64,000 nucleotides of DNA, from contig PDPG01000044.1 of NCBI GenBank assembly GCA_002747455.1, forward strand, positions 1 through 64,000, read 5' to 3'. How positions within the stretch are numbered: position 1 is the first letter of the stretch; each line of letters begins with the position of its first letter. The DNA comes from Pseudomonadota bacterium. Its GTDB lineage: Bacteria > Pseudomonadota > Gammaproteobacteria > Thiotrichales > Thiotrichaceae. Of the stretch, positions 48,930-58,050 are shown one piece after another. The notes below the pieces were generated by a model that ran no database searches, had not been told where the DNA came from, and saw only the letters and a program-made list of their open reading frames with translations. Position numbers and translations under genes: made by a program.

Positions 48930-50051
48930 ATGCAATACCGAGCTGAAATTGATGGCCTGAGAGCTTTGGCCGTGGTGCCGGTGGTGTTATACCACGCGGG
49001 AATCAGTGGCTTTAGTGGCGGCTTTGTTGGGGTGGATATTTTCTTTGTGATTAGTGGCTATCTAATCACCTCGATTATTCTGAGCGAGCAGGCCAACGCC
49101 CAGTTTACCTTGGCGGGGTTTTATGAGCGTCGGGCGCGTCGTATTTTACCCGCGTTAATGTTGGTGACTTTGCTAAGTAGTATTGCCGCCTGGTATTTAT
49201 TATTGCCGAATGAACTGGTTGACTACGGCCAGAGTGTTGCCTCAGTCGGTGTATTTGCATCCAATATTCTGTTCTGGCTGCAAAGTGATTATTTTGCCGC
49301 AGAATCTGAATTTATTCCCTTACTTCACACCTGGAGTCTGGCCGTGGAAGAACAGTTCTATCTGGTCTTTCCGCTATTTATGATGGCGACGATTGCATGG
49401 CTGAAACGTCGTCGCTTATTGGTGCTGGGCATTATCGGTATAATAAGTTTGCTGTATTGTGAATGGGCATGGCGCAATGCCGCCGAAGCCAACTTCTTTT
49501 TGATTCCATCACGCGCCTGGGAGCTATTAGCGGGCGTATTTTGTGCGCTTTACTTGCAACACCACTCCTTGAAGCAGCTTGTCATCCGGCAGGTCGGTGG
49601 TCTGCTGGGCTTGGGGCTATTGCTGTATTCGATTTTTGTGTTTGATAAAAATATCCCGTTTCCAAGTCTCTATACCTTGCTGCCAGTGCTGGGAACGGCA
49701 CTGATTATTCTGTGTGTGGATAGTGAAACGATGGTCGGGAAGTTGTTTTCCTTGCCCGCCCTGGTTGGTATCGGGCTGATTTCTTATAGTGCTTATCTGT
49801 GGCATCAGCCATTGTTTGTGTTTGCGCGGATGAGCAGCATGGATGTGCTATCGGTCTACTTGTTGTTAGGGCTGAGTGCGTTGAGTTTTGTATTAGCCTT
49901 TGTCAGTTGGCGCTGGGTAGAACAGCCGTTTAGAAACCGGAGCTGGCTGAGCCAAAAGCAAGTGCTGTGGATGGCTGGGGGATGCAGTGTGGTGCTGGTT
50001 AGTCTGGGAATGATTTTTGTGCTGAATGAAGGTTTTGCAGGGCGTTTTTAG
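48930..50051 (+). CDS. Acyltransferase-3 (OafA/YrhL-like) membrane protein lacking the usual fused SGNH domain
   Basis: 373 aa; 'YRAEIDGLRALAVVPVVLYHAG', 'GFVGVDIFFVISGYLIT', 'FYERRARRILPAL', 'HTWSLAVEEQFYLVFPL'; ends shortly after the last TM segments. Confidence 0.93.
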   Translation: MQYRAEIDGLRALAVVPVVLYHAGISGFSGGFVGVDIFFVISGYLITSIILSEQANAQFTLAGFYERRARRILPALMLVTLLSSIAAWYLLLPNELVDYGQSVASVGVFASNILFWLQSDYFAAESEFIPLLHTWSLAVEEQFYLVFPLFMMATIAWLKRRRLLVLGIIGIISLLYCEWAWRNAAEANFFLIPSRAWELLAGVFCALYLQHHSLKQLVIRQVGGLLGLGLLLYSIFVFDKNIPFPSLYTLLPVLGTALIILCVDSETMVGKLFSLPALVGIGLISYSAYLWHQPLFVFARMSSMDVLSVYLLLGLSALSFVLAFVSWRWVEQPFRNRSWLSQKQVLWMAGGCSVVLVSLGMIFVLNEGFAGRF

Positions 50052-50195
50052 GTGGTGAGCCTTTGGTCGTGGGGGAGTGTTGCTGGCGATGAGCCTGGGG
50101 CACACCGTTGCCTTGATGAAATATCTGTCATGGTTGAGAACCGACATGAAAACGCATAGTCGAATTTGATTCCATTAATCAGGGGTTAGGTAGTA

Positions 50196-51026
50196 ATGAA
50201 AAACACAATCACATCACGTTATGGTTTGGGGTTAATCGCAATCAGCACTTTGTGCTCGGCACTTTTCACCAGTCATGTGCAGGCAGCAAGCGAAGATTTA
50301 TTAGCGGCTGCGGATCCGAAGGTCAATAAGGCTTATGTCCGGGCACGGTTTGGCAAAGTTCAGAATAAGCCGTTTAATGCCAATGATCCTCGACCCAAGT
50401 TGTTGATTCTTGGGGATAGTCAGGCGCAGGATTTTGTGAATAGTGCGATGGAGCATGACTATCTGGATAAGTATCAGGTAAGAACCCGACATATTCCTGC
50501 ACAGTGCCAGCTATTTTTGGGAGATGAAGCAGACTCCGGTGTAGCCGATAAAGACAAAGCGCTGTGTACAAAAGTTGAAAGCCTGACAACATCCAAGCGA
50601 CAAATTCAACGTGCCGATGTCATTATTTTGGCATCCCTATGGCGCAGTTGGGCGGTAAAAAAGTTGCCACAAACGATTGAGAATCTGGAGCTGCGTGATA
50701 ATCAAAAGCTCATTGTTTTAGGACGTAAGAGCTTTGGGCGGGTGTCGTTAAGGCATTACCTAAGGATGTCGGATGCGCAACGCAAGTCGGTGCGTAACCC
50801 CATTAAGCGCCAGTTTTTGAATGATAACCGTATCTTGAAGCAGGTCCTGCCGCCACAGGTTTTTGTGGATCAGTACACGCTGATCTGCGGAGCCGGCCAA
50901 AGTACCTGCCCAGTGTTTACGCCAGATGCGGAATTGATTTCCTTTGATGGTGGACATTTGACGAAAGCGGGCGCACGTTACGTGGGAGAGCGGATTTTTA
51001 CAAGCCCGGCACTTTCCTCGTTGTAA
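50196..51026 (+). CDS. Secreted SGNH-hydrolase-type protein
   Basis: 276 aa; signal peptide to 'HVQAAS', 'LLILGDSQAQDF' (GDS), 'SFDGGHLTKAGARYVGERIF' (DxxH). Confidence 0.85.
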   Translation: MKNTITSRYGLGLIAISTLCSALFTSHVQAASEDLLAAADPKVNKAYVRARFGKVQNKPFNANDPRPKLLILGDSQAQDFVNSAMEHDYLDKYQVRTRHIPAQCQLFLGDEADSGVADKDKALCTKVESLTTSKRQIQRADVIILASLWRSWAVKKLPQTIENLELRDNQKLIVLGRKSFGRVSLRHYLRMSDAQRKSVRNPIKRQFLNDNRILKQVLPPQVFVDQYTLICGAGQSTCPVFTPDAELISFDGGHLTKAGARYVGERIFTSPALSSL

Positions 51027-51169
51027 CTCGTTTATAGCCACTCGCCTCACCTCCTAAGTTATGCCAGAATGAGCGCGACAGCCTGTGGCAACCCTATAAA
51101 ATGCAGGCATCGGGTCGGCGTTTGATGATCAAAGAGCGCGGCTATTTCAAATAATTGGTGAGGTCTTTT

Positions 51170-52660
51170 ATGGATACTATCGGGCATCTGATCAACGGCG
51201 AACTTCGCTCAGACAACAATCGCACTCAGGATGTTTACAACCCATCTACGGGCGAGGTGCAGAGGCAAGTGGCTTTGGCGACAGCCAGTACCGTTGAGGA
51301 GGCGATTGCGGCGGCGGCGAAGGCGTTTCCAGCATGGCGGGATACGCCAGCGTCAAAACGTGCGCGTATCATGTTCAGATTCAAGCAGCTATTGGAAGAA
51401 CATGCCAGCGAGATCAATGACTTGGTGGGGCAGGAACATGGCAAAATCAGCCATGATGCTGGAGGGGAGTTGCAGCGTGGGATCGAGAATGTCGAATTTG
51501 CCTGCTATGCGCCTGAGGCGCTGAAGGGCGAGCACAGTAAAAATGTTGGCCCGAATATCGACTCATGGAGCGAGTTCCAGCCGATTGGTGTTGTGGCTGG
51601 AATTACCCCGTTTAACTTCCCCGTGATGGTGCCGTTATGGATGTATCCGTCGGCAATTGTGTGCGGCAATACCTTTGTGCTGAAACCATCGGAGCGCGAT
51701 CCCAGCTCTACCATGCTGGTGGCACAGTTGGCGCATGAGGCAGGGCTGCCCCCCGGTGTGTTAAATGTGGTGAATGGGGATAAAGAAGCCGTTGATACTT
51801 TGCTGAGTGATAAGCGGGTACAGGCGGTGAGCTTTGTTGGCTCTACCCCCATTGCGGAATATATTTACGCAACGGCGACCGCAAATGGTAAGCGTTGTCA
51901 GGCGCTTGGCGGTGCAAAAAACCATGCCATTATCATGCCCGATGCTGATATGGACAATGCGGTTAATCAGCTATTGGGTGCGGCCTTCGGTTCTTCCGGT
52001 GAGCGCTGTATGGCTTTGTCGGTCGCAGTCGCTGTTGGGGAGGAAGCAGCGGATACCTTGGTTGCCAGGTTGAGCGAAGCCATGAAGCCACTCAAAGTCG
52101 GTGCCTGGAATGATAGTAGTAATGACTTTGGCCCTGTGATTACGCAACAACATTTAAACACCGTGAATGGCCACATCAGCAGCGCGGAAGCGGATGGTGC
52201 AACGGTGGTGGTTGATGGTCGTAATGTTCAGGTGGCTGGGCATGAAAACGGCTTTTTCGTTGGTGCGACATTGATTGATCATGTCACACCAGACATGAGC
52301 TCGTACCAAGCGGAAATTTTCGGCCCGGTTTTGCAGGTTATACGGGTGGCAAGTATGCAAGAAGCGATGGACTTGATTGATGCCCATGAGTATGGCAATG
52401 GCACTTGCATATTTACCCGCGATGGCGAGGCGGCACGTTATTTCACCGATAACATTCAAGTCGGCATGGTTGGGGTCAATGTGCCGTTACCCGTGCCGGT
52501 GTCGTACCATAGCTTTGGTGGCTGGAAGCGCTCTTTATTTGGGGATTTGTCGGCTTACGGGCCGGATAGCATTCGTTTCTACACGCGCCGTAAAACAATT
52601 ACACAGCGTTGGCCGTCAGCCGGAGTTCGGGAAGGAGTGTCATTCTCGTTTCCAAGTTAG
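51170..52660 (+). CDS. mmsA: CoA-acylating methylmalonate-semialdehyde dehydrogenase
   Basis: 'IGHLINGELRSDNNRTQDVYNPSTGEVQRQVALAT', 'VGSTPIAEYIYATATANGKRCQALGGAKNHAIIMPDAD', 'GSSGERCMALSVAVAVG'. Confidence 0.96.
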   Translation: MDTIGHLINGELRSDNNRTQDVYNPSTGEVQRQVALATASTVEEAIAAAAKAFPAWRDTPASKRARIMFRFKQLLEEHASEINDLVGQEHGKISHDAGGELQRGIENVEFACYAPEALKGEHSKNVGPNIDSWSEFQPIGVVAGITPFNFPVMVPLWMYPSAIVCGNTFVLKPSERDPSSTMLVAQLAHEAGLPPGVLNVVNGDKEAVDTLLSDKRVQAVSFVGSTPIAEYIYATATANGKRCQALGGAKNHAIIMPDADMDNAVNQLLGAAFGSSGERCMALSVAVAVGEEAADTLVARLSEAMKPLKVGAWNDSSNDFGPVITQQHLNTVNGHISSAEADGATVVVDGRNVQVAGHENGFFVGATLIDHVTPDMSSYQAEIFGPVLQVIRVASMQEAMDLIDAHEYGNGTCIFTRDGEAARYFTDNIQVGMVGVNVPLPVPVSYHSFGGWKRSLFGDLSAYGPDSIRFYTRRKTITQRWPSAGVREGVSFSFPS

Positions 52661-52747
52661 AGCGATGGTGTTTGGCAATTTGCCACAATTTTTTGAAAAT
52701 GCTTGGTTCCCTACGTCTGTAATGTGCGGGAGTCTTGGACTTAGGCT

Positions 52748-53698
52748 ATGAAAACTGCACCAACATTTGATCAACTACGCGCAACGGCTGAGAAAATCCA
52801 TATTCACGGTCATCGTGGCGCACGCGGTATTTTGCCGGAGAATACACTGGAAGGTTTTCGTTTCACTTTCGATATAGGCGTTCGGGTGATCGAACTGGAT
52901 GTGTTGATGTCAGCCGATGGTGTTCCGGTGATTACGCATAATCCGGTGTTACTGGCCGATGCAACGCGTGATTCACAAGGCCACTGGCTGGACAATAGCA
53001 CGACACCAATCAACTCACTCAGTGTTGCGGAGCTGCAAGCCTTAGATGTTGGTGGCTTGAGGTCAGGCAGTAGCTATGCAAAGCGTTTTCCTGATCAGGC
53101 ATTTGTGAATGGGCTACGCATTCCCACGCTGGAGGCGGTGTGTCAGTTGATTCAACAGCCTGAATATCAGGACGTTTGGTTGAATCTTGAAATTAAATCC
53201 GCACCAATTTTTCCTGGGCTGACCCCCGAGCCTGCTGCTTATATGACCCGCGTATTGGAAGTCATCCGCCAGTATCAGTTGCAAAACCGCATTATTTTGC
53301 AATCTTTTGATTGGCGAATTGTGCATGAAAGCAAACGGCAGGAGCCGGATATACCACGTTCCTATTTAAGCTACGCTTCTACTGAAGGTCATCCGCTGGA
53401 AGTGAATATCGGTGACGGTTCGCCGTGGATGGATGGTTTGTCGCTGGCTGATTATGACAATAGTTTACCTCAACTCGTTGCCGCAGCCGATGGTCAAGTA
53501 TGGGCACCAAATCATCGGGATCTTACCGAGCAGGCTATGCGCGAGGCGCGTGAGTGTGGCTTGATGGTGAATGTTTGGACAGTGAATGAAATCGCGGATA
53601 TTGACCGCATGGTAGCGCTGGGTGTGGATGGGATTATTACGGATTATCCAGGTAGGGTGCAGCGGCGGCTGTTGGATCATGGCTTTGCAGTTTCTTGA
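52748..53698 (+). CDS. Glycerophosphodiester phosphodiesterase family protein
   Basis: 316 aa; 'HGHRGARGILPENTLEGFRFTFDIGVRVIELDVLMSADGVPVITHNP', 'GVDGIITDYPGRV'. Confidence 0.94.
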   Translation: MKTAPTFDQLRATAEKIHIHGHRGARGILPENTLEGFRFTFDIGVRVIELDVLMSADGVPVITHNPVLLADATRDSQGHWLDNSTTPINSLSVAELQALDVGGLRSGSSYAKRFPDQAFVNGLRIPTLEAVCQLIQQPEYQDVWLNLEIKSAPIFPGLTPEPAAYMTRVLEVIRQYQLQNRIILQSFDWRIVHESKRQEPDIPRSYLSYASTEGHPLEVNIGDGSPWMDGLSLADYDNSLPQLVAAADGQVWAPNHRDLTEQAMREARECGLMVNVWTVNEIADIDRMVALGVDGIITDYPGRVQRRLLDHGFAVS

Positions 53699-53703
53699 AA
53701 GTC

Positions 53704-53734
53704 GAGGAGGGGGTGCAGGTACGCCACCCTCCTC
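53704..53734 (+). terminator. Terminator-like hairpin after the GDPD gene
   Basis: GAGGAGGGGGTG-CAGGTACG-CCACCCTCCTC. Confidence 0.6.
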
Positions 53735-53751
53735 TAGCTTGGTTGTCCTAT

Positions 53752-53808
53752 AATCAACCCTGCCGCCAAATCGTCTCAGCACCCTTATCTTCCAGCGTAA
53801 TTCCAGCA
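53752..53808 (-). pseudogene. Fragment of the cysS 3' end (duplicate of 55895-55951)
   Basis: 57 nt matching the cysS C-terminal coding region with 2 visible mismatches. Confidence 0.85.
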
Positions 53809-54008
53809 AATAAATTGGTGGCGTTGGCATTATGTTCGAACCGGCTTAAAAATCGGGATATTATGGAATATTGCATGGTTACGGCGGCAGCCGATTGAGC
53901 TGCCTTTGTCACTGCTGGAAAAGAAAATAGCAGATCACCGGCAGGAATAAGTGCATTTTATAAACTTGCTTGGACAACGGATAAGGCAGTTACTGCAGGA
54001 TAACTTAC

Positions 54009-54047
54009 AAAAAGCCAGTTTTGTGGCGGAAATGCGGCTTTTTTTTG
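54009..54047 (+). terminator. Terminator-like hairpin inside the accessory insertion
   Basis: AAAAAGCC-AGTTTTGTGGCGGAAATGC-GGCTTTTTTTT. Confidence 0.6.
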
Positions 54048-54140
54048 CCACCCGAAGTAGCCAGACGAACATAGTGCTTTCAGAATGTAGTGAATTTAGC
54101 TGCTGAATAAGAGCTGTTATGCGTAAAGGATTAATGCTAA

Positions 54141-54710
54141 ATGGTAATACGTATCTTAATTATTCTGGGTATTTGTGTTCTTCTAACGCCCATAGTTGCT
54201 TGGTATGTTTACAAGCCTGTTCGTATATTTTGGCCAAGTATGGCCGGAGTCAAATGTGTACATAAAAATATCTGTATTGAAAACCCGAAACAGCTTGAAA
54301 TAGCTCAGAATCTTTACTCCAATGCAAAAACACACGTTCAGTCTACCGTCACTGATTTCGTAAATGATCCGCATTTTATATTTTGTGCGAGTCAATCTTG
54401 TTTCGAGGGTTTTGGTTTAAGCAAAGCAAGTGCACAATCATTCGGTACCATTACTACCGTTGTTGGTCCAAAAGGCTGGAAGCACCATATTATTGCTCAT
54501 GAGATGATTCATCACGTACAAAATGAACAGCTAGGTACCGCAAAGTTTGTTTCCTTACCCACTTGGTTTATTGAGGGTATGGCATATAGCCTTAGTCAAG
54601 ATCCGAGAGCCTCCCTTCCTGAACCATGGGAGTCCCATAGAAGGACATTTAGCAAGTGGTATAAAACTATCGAATCTAGCAAACTATGGGAAGAAGCAAG
54701 AAAATTGTAG
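54141..54710 (+). CDS. Membrane-anchored putative zinc metallopeptidase-like protein
   Basis: 189 aa; N-terminal TM; 'HHIIAHEMIHHVQ' (HExxH) followed by 'PTWFIEGMAYSLSQ', the gluzincin-like arrangement. Confidence 0.65.
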   Translation: MVIRILIILGICVLLTPIVAWYVYKPVRIFWPSMAGVKCVHKNICIENPKQLEIAQNLYSNAKTHVQSTVTDFVNDPHFIFCASQSCFEGFGLSKASAQSFGTITTVVGPKGWKHHIIAHEMIHHVQNEQLGTAKFVSLPTWFIEGMAYSLSQDPRASLPEPWESHRRTFSKWYKTIESSKLWEEARKL

Positions 54711-54714
54711 AAAG

Positions 54715-54782
54715 ACATAATTGGGTAGCCGAGGATCTCTAACCTCAGCCCCACAACACCCTGCATACGGCTCCGCACAGGT
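54715..54782 (-). mobile_element. Possible group II intron (reverse-transcriptase intron) remnant
   Basis: Reverse strand reads CTGTGCGGAGCCGTATGCAGGGTGTTGTGGGGCTGAGGTTAGAGATCCTCGGCTACCCAATTATG, resembling the conserved RNA segment seen downstream of bacterial group II intron RT ORFs; no RT ORF present. Confidence 0.4.
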
Positions 54783-54810
54783 TTTGAAGCTAAACCATGG
54801 CCGGTGGCAA

Positions 54811-54951
54811 GGCGCGTGAGTGTTGTTTGATGGTGAATGTTTGGACAGTAAATGAAATCGCGGATATTGACCGCATGGTGGCGCTGGGTGTGGATGGGAT
54901 TATTACGGATTATCCGGGTAGGGTGCAGTGGCGGCGGCTGTTGGATCATGG
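54811..54951 (+). pseudogene. Duplicated 3' fragment of the GDPD gene (copy of 53545-53682)
   Basis: About 140 nt near-identical direct repeat including a 3-nt insertion and a few substitutions. Confidence 0.9.
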
Positions 54952-55028
54952 GGTATCTTTTATGCTTTGATCTGTGTATCTATTAGATATACAATGGACT
55001 CATCAAATGAATCATGTGAGGTAGTGCG

Positions 55029-55328
55029 ATGCAATCAACAAACACAAAGCTGCTGGAAGGTCGTACCGCGCCAATCAATTTAAGGGCACAACCGACACAA
55101 CGGCAGATCATTGACAGAGCGGCGAGTTTAATGGGCAAGAATCGTTCTGATTTTATGTTGGAGGTTGCCTGCCGCGAAGCAATGAATGTTCTGCTCGATC
55201 AGCGCTTGTTTTTTCTTGATGGCGCCCAGTCTGCTGCGTTTGATGATGCGCTGAGTGCACCGATTGGAGCGGAACAGCAGGTGCGTATTCGTCAGTTACT
55301 CGACACAAAGTCACCATGGGAAAGCTAA
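55029..55328 (+). CDS. DUF1778 (TacA-like) antitoxin, ribbon-helix-helix
   Basis: 99 aa; 'INLRAQPTQRQIIDRAASLMGKNRSDFMLEVACREAMNVLLDQRLFFLD'. Confidence 0.93.
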   Translation: MQSTNTKLLEGRTAPINLRAQPTQRQIIDRAASLMGKNRSDFMLEVACREAMNVLLDQRLFFLDGAQSAAFDDALSAPIGAEQQVRIRQLLDTKSPWES

Positions 55329-55831
55329 GTCCGCCCAGACCCATTCACACCGAGGATGATGTGGGGCGGTTTTGCTGTGGTGAAGAGATATTGGATCACT
55401 GGTTAAAAAATCGGTCTTTAAAGAATGAAGCTAGCGGAGCCTCCCGAACGTTTGTCGTATGTGATGAATCGCGTGTGGTTGCTTATTATGCGTTGGCGAC
55501 TGGGAGTGTGCTGCTTGCGGAAGCACCGGGTAAGGTGAAGCGCAATATGCCAGACCCGATTCCTGTCATCGTTTTGGGACGTTTAGCAATTGATGAACAG
55601 TGGCATGGAAAAGGGTTGGGTAGGGGATTGCTGAAAGATGTATTACTCAGGTCGTTTAATGTGGCGCAGGAAGTTGGTGTGCGTGCGTTGATGGTTCATG
55701 CGATGTCGGAAGGTGCCAAGCAATTCTATCTACACCACGGCTTTTCAGTTTCACCGATGGATGAAATGAAGTTGTTTATTCCGTTGTCAGCCAAAAATAT
55801 ACTTGGCCCGTCAGGTCATCGGGAAGCCTGA
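55316..55831 (+). CDS. GNAT-family toxin (TacT-like acetyltransferase)
   Basis: 171 aa; 'GEEILDHWLKNRSLKNEASGASRTFVVCDESRVVAYYALATGSV', 'VIVLGRLAIDEQWHGKGLGRGLLKDVLLR', 'AKQFYLHHGFSVSPMDEMKLFI'; overlaps the antitoxin by 13 nt. Confidence 0.93.
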   Translation: MGKLSPPRPIHTEDDVGRFCCGEEILDHWLKNRSLKNEASGASRTFVVCDESRVVAYYALATGSVLLAEAPGKVKRNMPDPIPVIVLGRLAIDEQWHGKGLGRGLLKDVLLRSFNVAQEVGVRALMVHAMSEGAKQFYLHHGFSVSPMDEMKLFIPLSAKNILGPSGHREA

Positions 55832-55850
55832 GACTCCGCAAATGACAGGT

Positions 55851-55876
55851 GGAGGGTGACAAAAACGTCACTCTCC
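55851..55876. terminator. Hairpin between the convergent TA operon and cysS
   Basis: GGAGGGTGAC-AAAAAC-GTCACTCTCC. Confidence 0.6.
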
Positions 55877-55896
55877 CAAGTCTGATTTTTTAACAA

Positions 55897-57300
55897 TCAA
55901 CCCCGCCGCCAAATCGTCTCAGCACCCTTATCTTCCAGCGTAATTCCGGCAGCTTTCAGCGCATCTCGAATAGCATCGGCTTTTGCCCAGTCTTTATTGG
56001 CTTTTGCCTGAATGCGTTCCTGAATCTTTGCTTCAATATCGGCTACGTCCAAGCCATCATCACTTGAGTTCCGTTGTAACCATTCATCTGGGTTCAGCTG
56101 AAGTAAACCCAGTATTGCCGCCAGTTTCTTTAACAAAGCACCTAGCGGTGCGGCAGCATCTGCACTGTCTGTTTGCCTGGTTTTGTTTAGGTCACGTGCT
56201 AAATCAAATAAGGTTGCCAGTGCCTCGGCTGTATTGAAATCATCATCCATCGCCGCGTAAAACTTATCTTCATAAGCCGTATCCGCTGTGGCCTCTGCTG
56301 GGGGCAGGCCGCGAAGGGCATTGTACAAGCGATCCAGGCCTGCAATGGCGCCATCCAATGACTCGCTGCTGTAGTTCAGTGGGCTGCGGTAGTTGCTGGA
56401 TAACAGGAAGTAGCGCATGGCTTCTGGCGGGTAATTTTCCAATACATCCCGAATGGTGAAGAAGTTACCCAGTGACTTTGACATTTTCTCGTCATTAATG
56501 CGTACAAAGCCGTTGTGCATCCAGTAATTTGCAAAACGTTCACCCGTGCAGGCTTCGCTTTGTGCAATCTCATTTTCGTGATGTGGGAATTGCAAATCAT
56601 GCCCACCGCCGTGGATGTCAAAGTGGTTGCCTAAAATTTTGGTAGACATGGCAGAGCATTCAATATGCCAGCCGGGGCGGCCATCTCCCCAAGGGGACTC
56701 CCAGAACGGCTCATTTGGTTTCGCCATTTTCCACAGTACAAAATCCAGTGGGTCATTTTTTGACTCCTCTACGGCGATACGCTCACCTGCCCGTAAATCA
56801 TCCACTTTACGGCTAGAGAGTTTGCCGTACTCAGGAAAGCTGGAAACGTCGTAATATACATCGCCGTTACTGCCTTGATAGGCATGGCCTTTTTCGACCA
56901 AGGTACGAATCATGGCGATGATTTCAGGGATGTTTTCCGTGGCCTTCGGCTCGTATGTTGGTGGCAGCACATTCAACGCTCTCTCATCCTCATGCATGGC
57001 ATCAATAAAGCGTTCGGTCAATGCCAAAAACTCCTCACCTTTTTCATTGGCACGGGCAATGATTTTATCGTCAATATCGGTGATGTTTCTTACATAGGTC
57101 ACGTCGTAACCACGTGCCACCAAATAGCGATAAATGACGTCAAATGCCACAAGCACCCGTGCATGACCCAAGTGACAATAATCGTAAACGGTCATTCCAC
57201 AGACGTAGATTTTTATTTTACCTTCAGTCAATGGTTTGAAGGTTTCTTTCTTATTAGTCAGACTGTTATAGATTTTTAGCATAGTATTTTGACAGGTCAT
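55897..57300 (-). CDS. cysS: Cysteine--tRNA ligase
   Basis: 467 aa; '[31 protein letters not shown]', '[14 protein letters not shown]', '[12 protein letters not shown]'. Confidence 0.97.
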   Translation of the reverse strand: MTCQNTMLKIYNSLTNKKETFKPLTEGKIKIYVCGMTVYDYCHLGHARVLVAFDVIYRYLVARGYDVTYVRNITDIDDKIIARANEKGEEFLALTERFIDAMHEDERALNVLPPTYEPKATENIPEIIAMIRTLVEKGHAYQGSNGDVYYDVSSFPEYGKLSSRKVDDLRAGERIAVEESKNDPLDFVLWKMAKPNEPFWESPWGDGRPGWHIECSAMSTKILGNHFDIHGGGHDLQFPHHENEIAQSEACTGERFANYWMHNGFVRINDEKMSKSLGNFFTIRDVLENYPPEAMRYFLLSSNYRSPLNYSSESLDGAIAGLDRLYNALRGLPPAEATADTAYEDKFYAAMDDDFNTAEALATLFDLARDLNKTRQTDSADAAAPLGALLKKLAAILGLLQLNPDEWLQRNSSDDGLDVADIEAKIQERIQAKANKDWAKADAIRDALKAAGITLEDKGAETIWRRG

Positions 57301-57397
57301 TTTGGGTTACAAAGGGTAATGTCCGCATGGTAGCAGAGCCGCTATGAATCCGCTATGATGCGCGCTTTAATCTCAAAAAATAATTAAGGGGCAAAAC

Positions 57398-58033
57398 GTG
57401 AAGCGCTTATTAGTAGGAATGCTGACCTTTTTTTTCTTGTTGAGTGGTTGTAATGCGAGCAATGAAACGCCCGCATCAAAGCCTGCTGAACAAACGACGC
57501 AAACACAAACATCTGGAGTAGAAAAGTCGATGATTAATGTCAAAATGGAAACCAGTAAAGGGACCATCATGATGGAGCTGGATGCTGAAAAAGCACCGCT
57601 GACTGTTGCTAATATCGAAGCCTATATCAAAGATGGTTTCTACGATGGGTTGATCTTTCACCGTGTTATCCCGAACTTCATGATTCAAGGGGGTGGCATG
57701 AAGGCTGATATGAGCGAAAAATCTGATAAACGTCCACCGATAAAGAATGAAGCAAACAACGGCCTGAAAAACGATCGAGGTACGTTGGCGATGGCGCGTA
57801 CGAATGATCCACACTCTGCATCATCACAGTTCTTTATCAACCTGAAAGATAACGACTTTTTGAACTTTACCAGCGAATCACCTGCGGGCTGGGGCTATGC
57901 TGTATTCGGTAAAGTGACGGAAGGTATGGACGTGGTTGACGAGATCGCCAAAGTGAAGACAGGGAATCACGGTTATCATGGCGACGTACCACTGGAGCCG
58001 GTTGTGATCAAAAGCGTAACCATTGTCGAATAA
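57398..58033 (+). CDS. Cyclophilin-type peptidyl-prolyl isomerase, predicted lipoprotein
   Basis: 211 aa; lipobox 'LLSGC'; '[18 protein letters not shown]', '[16 protein letters not shown]', '[18 protein letters not shown]'. Confidence 0.93.
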   Translation: MKRLLVGMLTFFFLLSGCNASNETPASKPAEQTTQTQTSGVEKSMINVKMETSKGTIMMELDAEKAPLTVANIEAYIKDGFYDGLIFHRVIPNFMIQGGGMKADMSEKSDKRPPIKNEANNGLKNDRGTLAMARTNDPHSASSQFFINLKDNDFLNFTSESPAGWGYAVFGKVTEGMDVVDEIAKVKTGNHGYHGDVPLEPVVIKSVTIVE

Positions 58034-58050
58034 TATAAGCGCGGATAGTT

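Noticed and set aside
53695-53898. 67-aa plus-strand ORF after the GDPD gene
   Set aside because: Reads through a terminator hairpin and an antisense cysS fragment; a rearrangement artefact. Another frame (WHYVRTGLKIGILWNIAWLRRQPIELPLSLLEKKIADHRQE*) looks like a protein tail but I cannot assign it.
54596-54949. 117-aa minus-strand ORF
   Set aside because: Spans the duplicated GDPD 3' fragment in antisense and the insertion boundary; the matching antisense ORF at 53465-53830 shows it is a repeat artefact.
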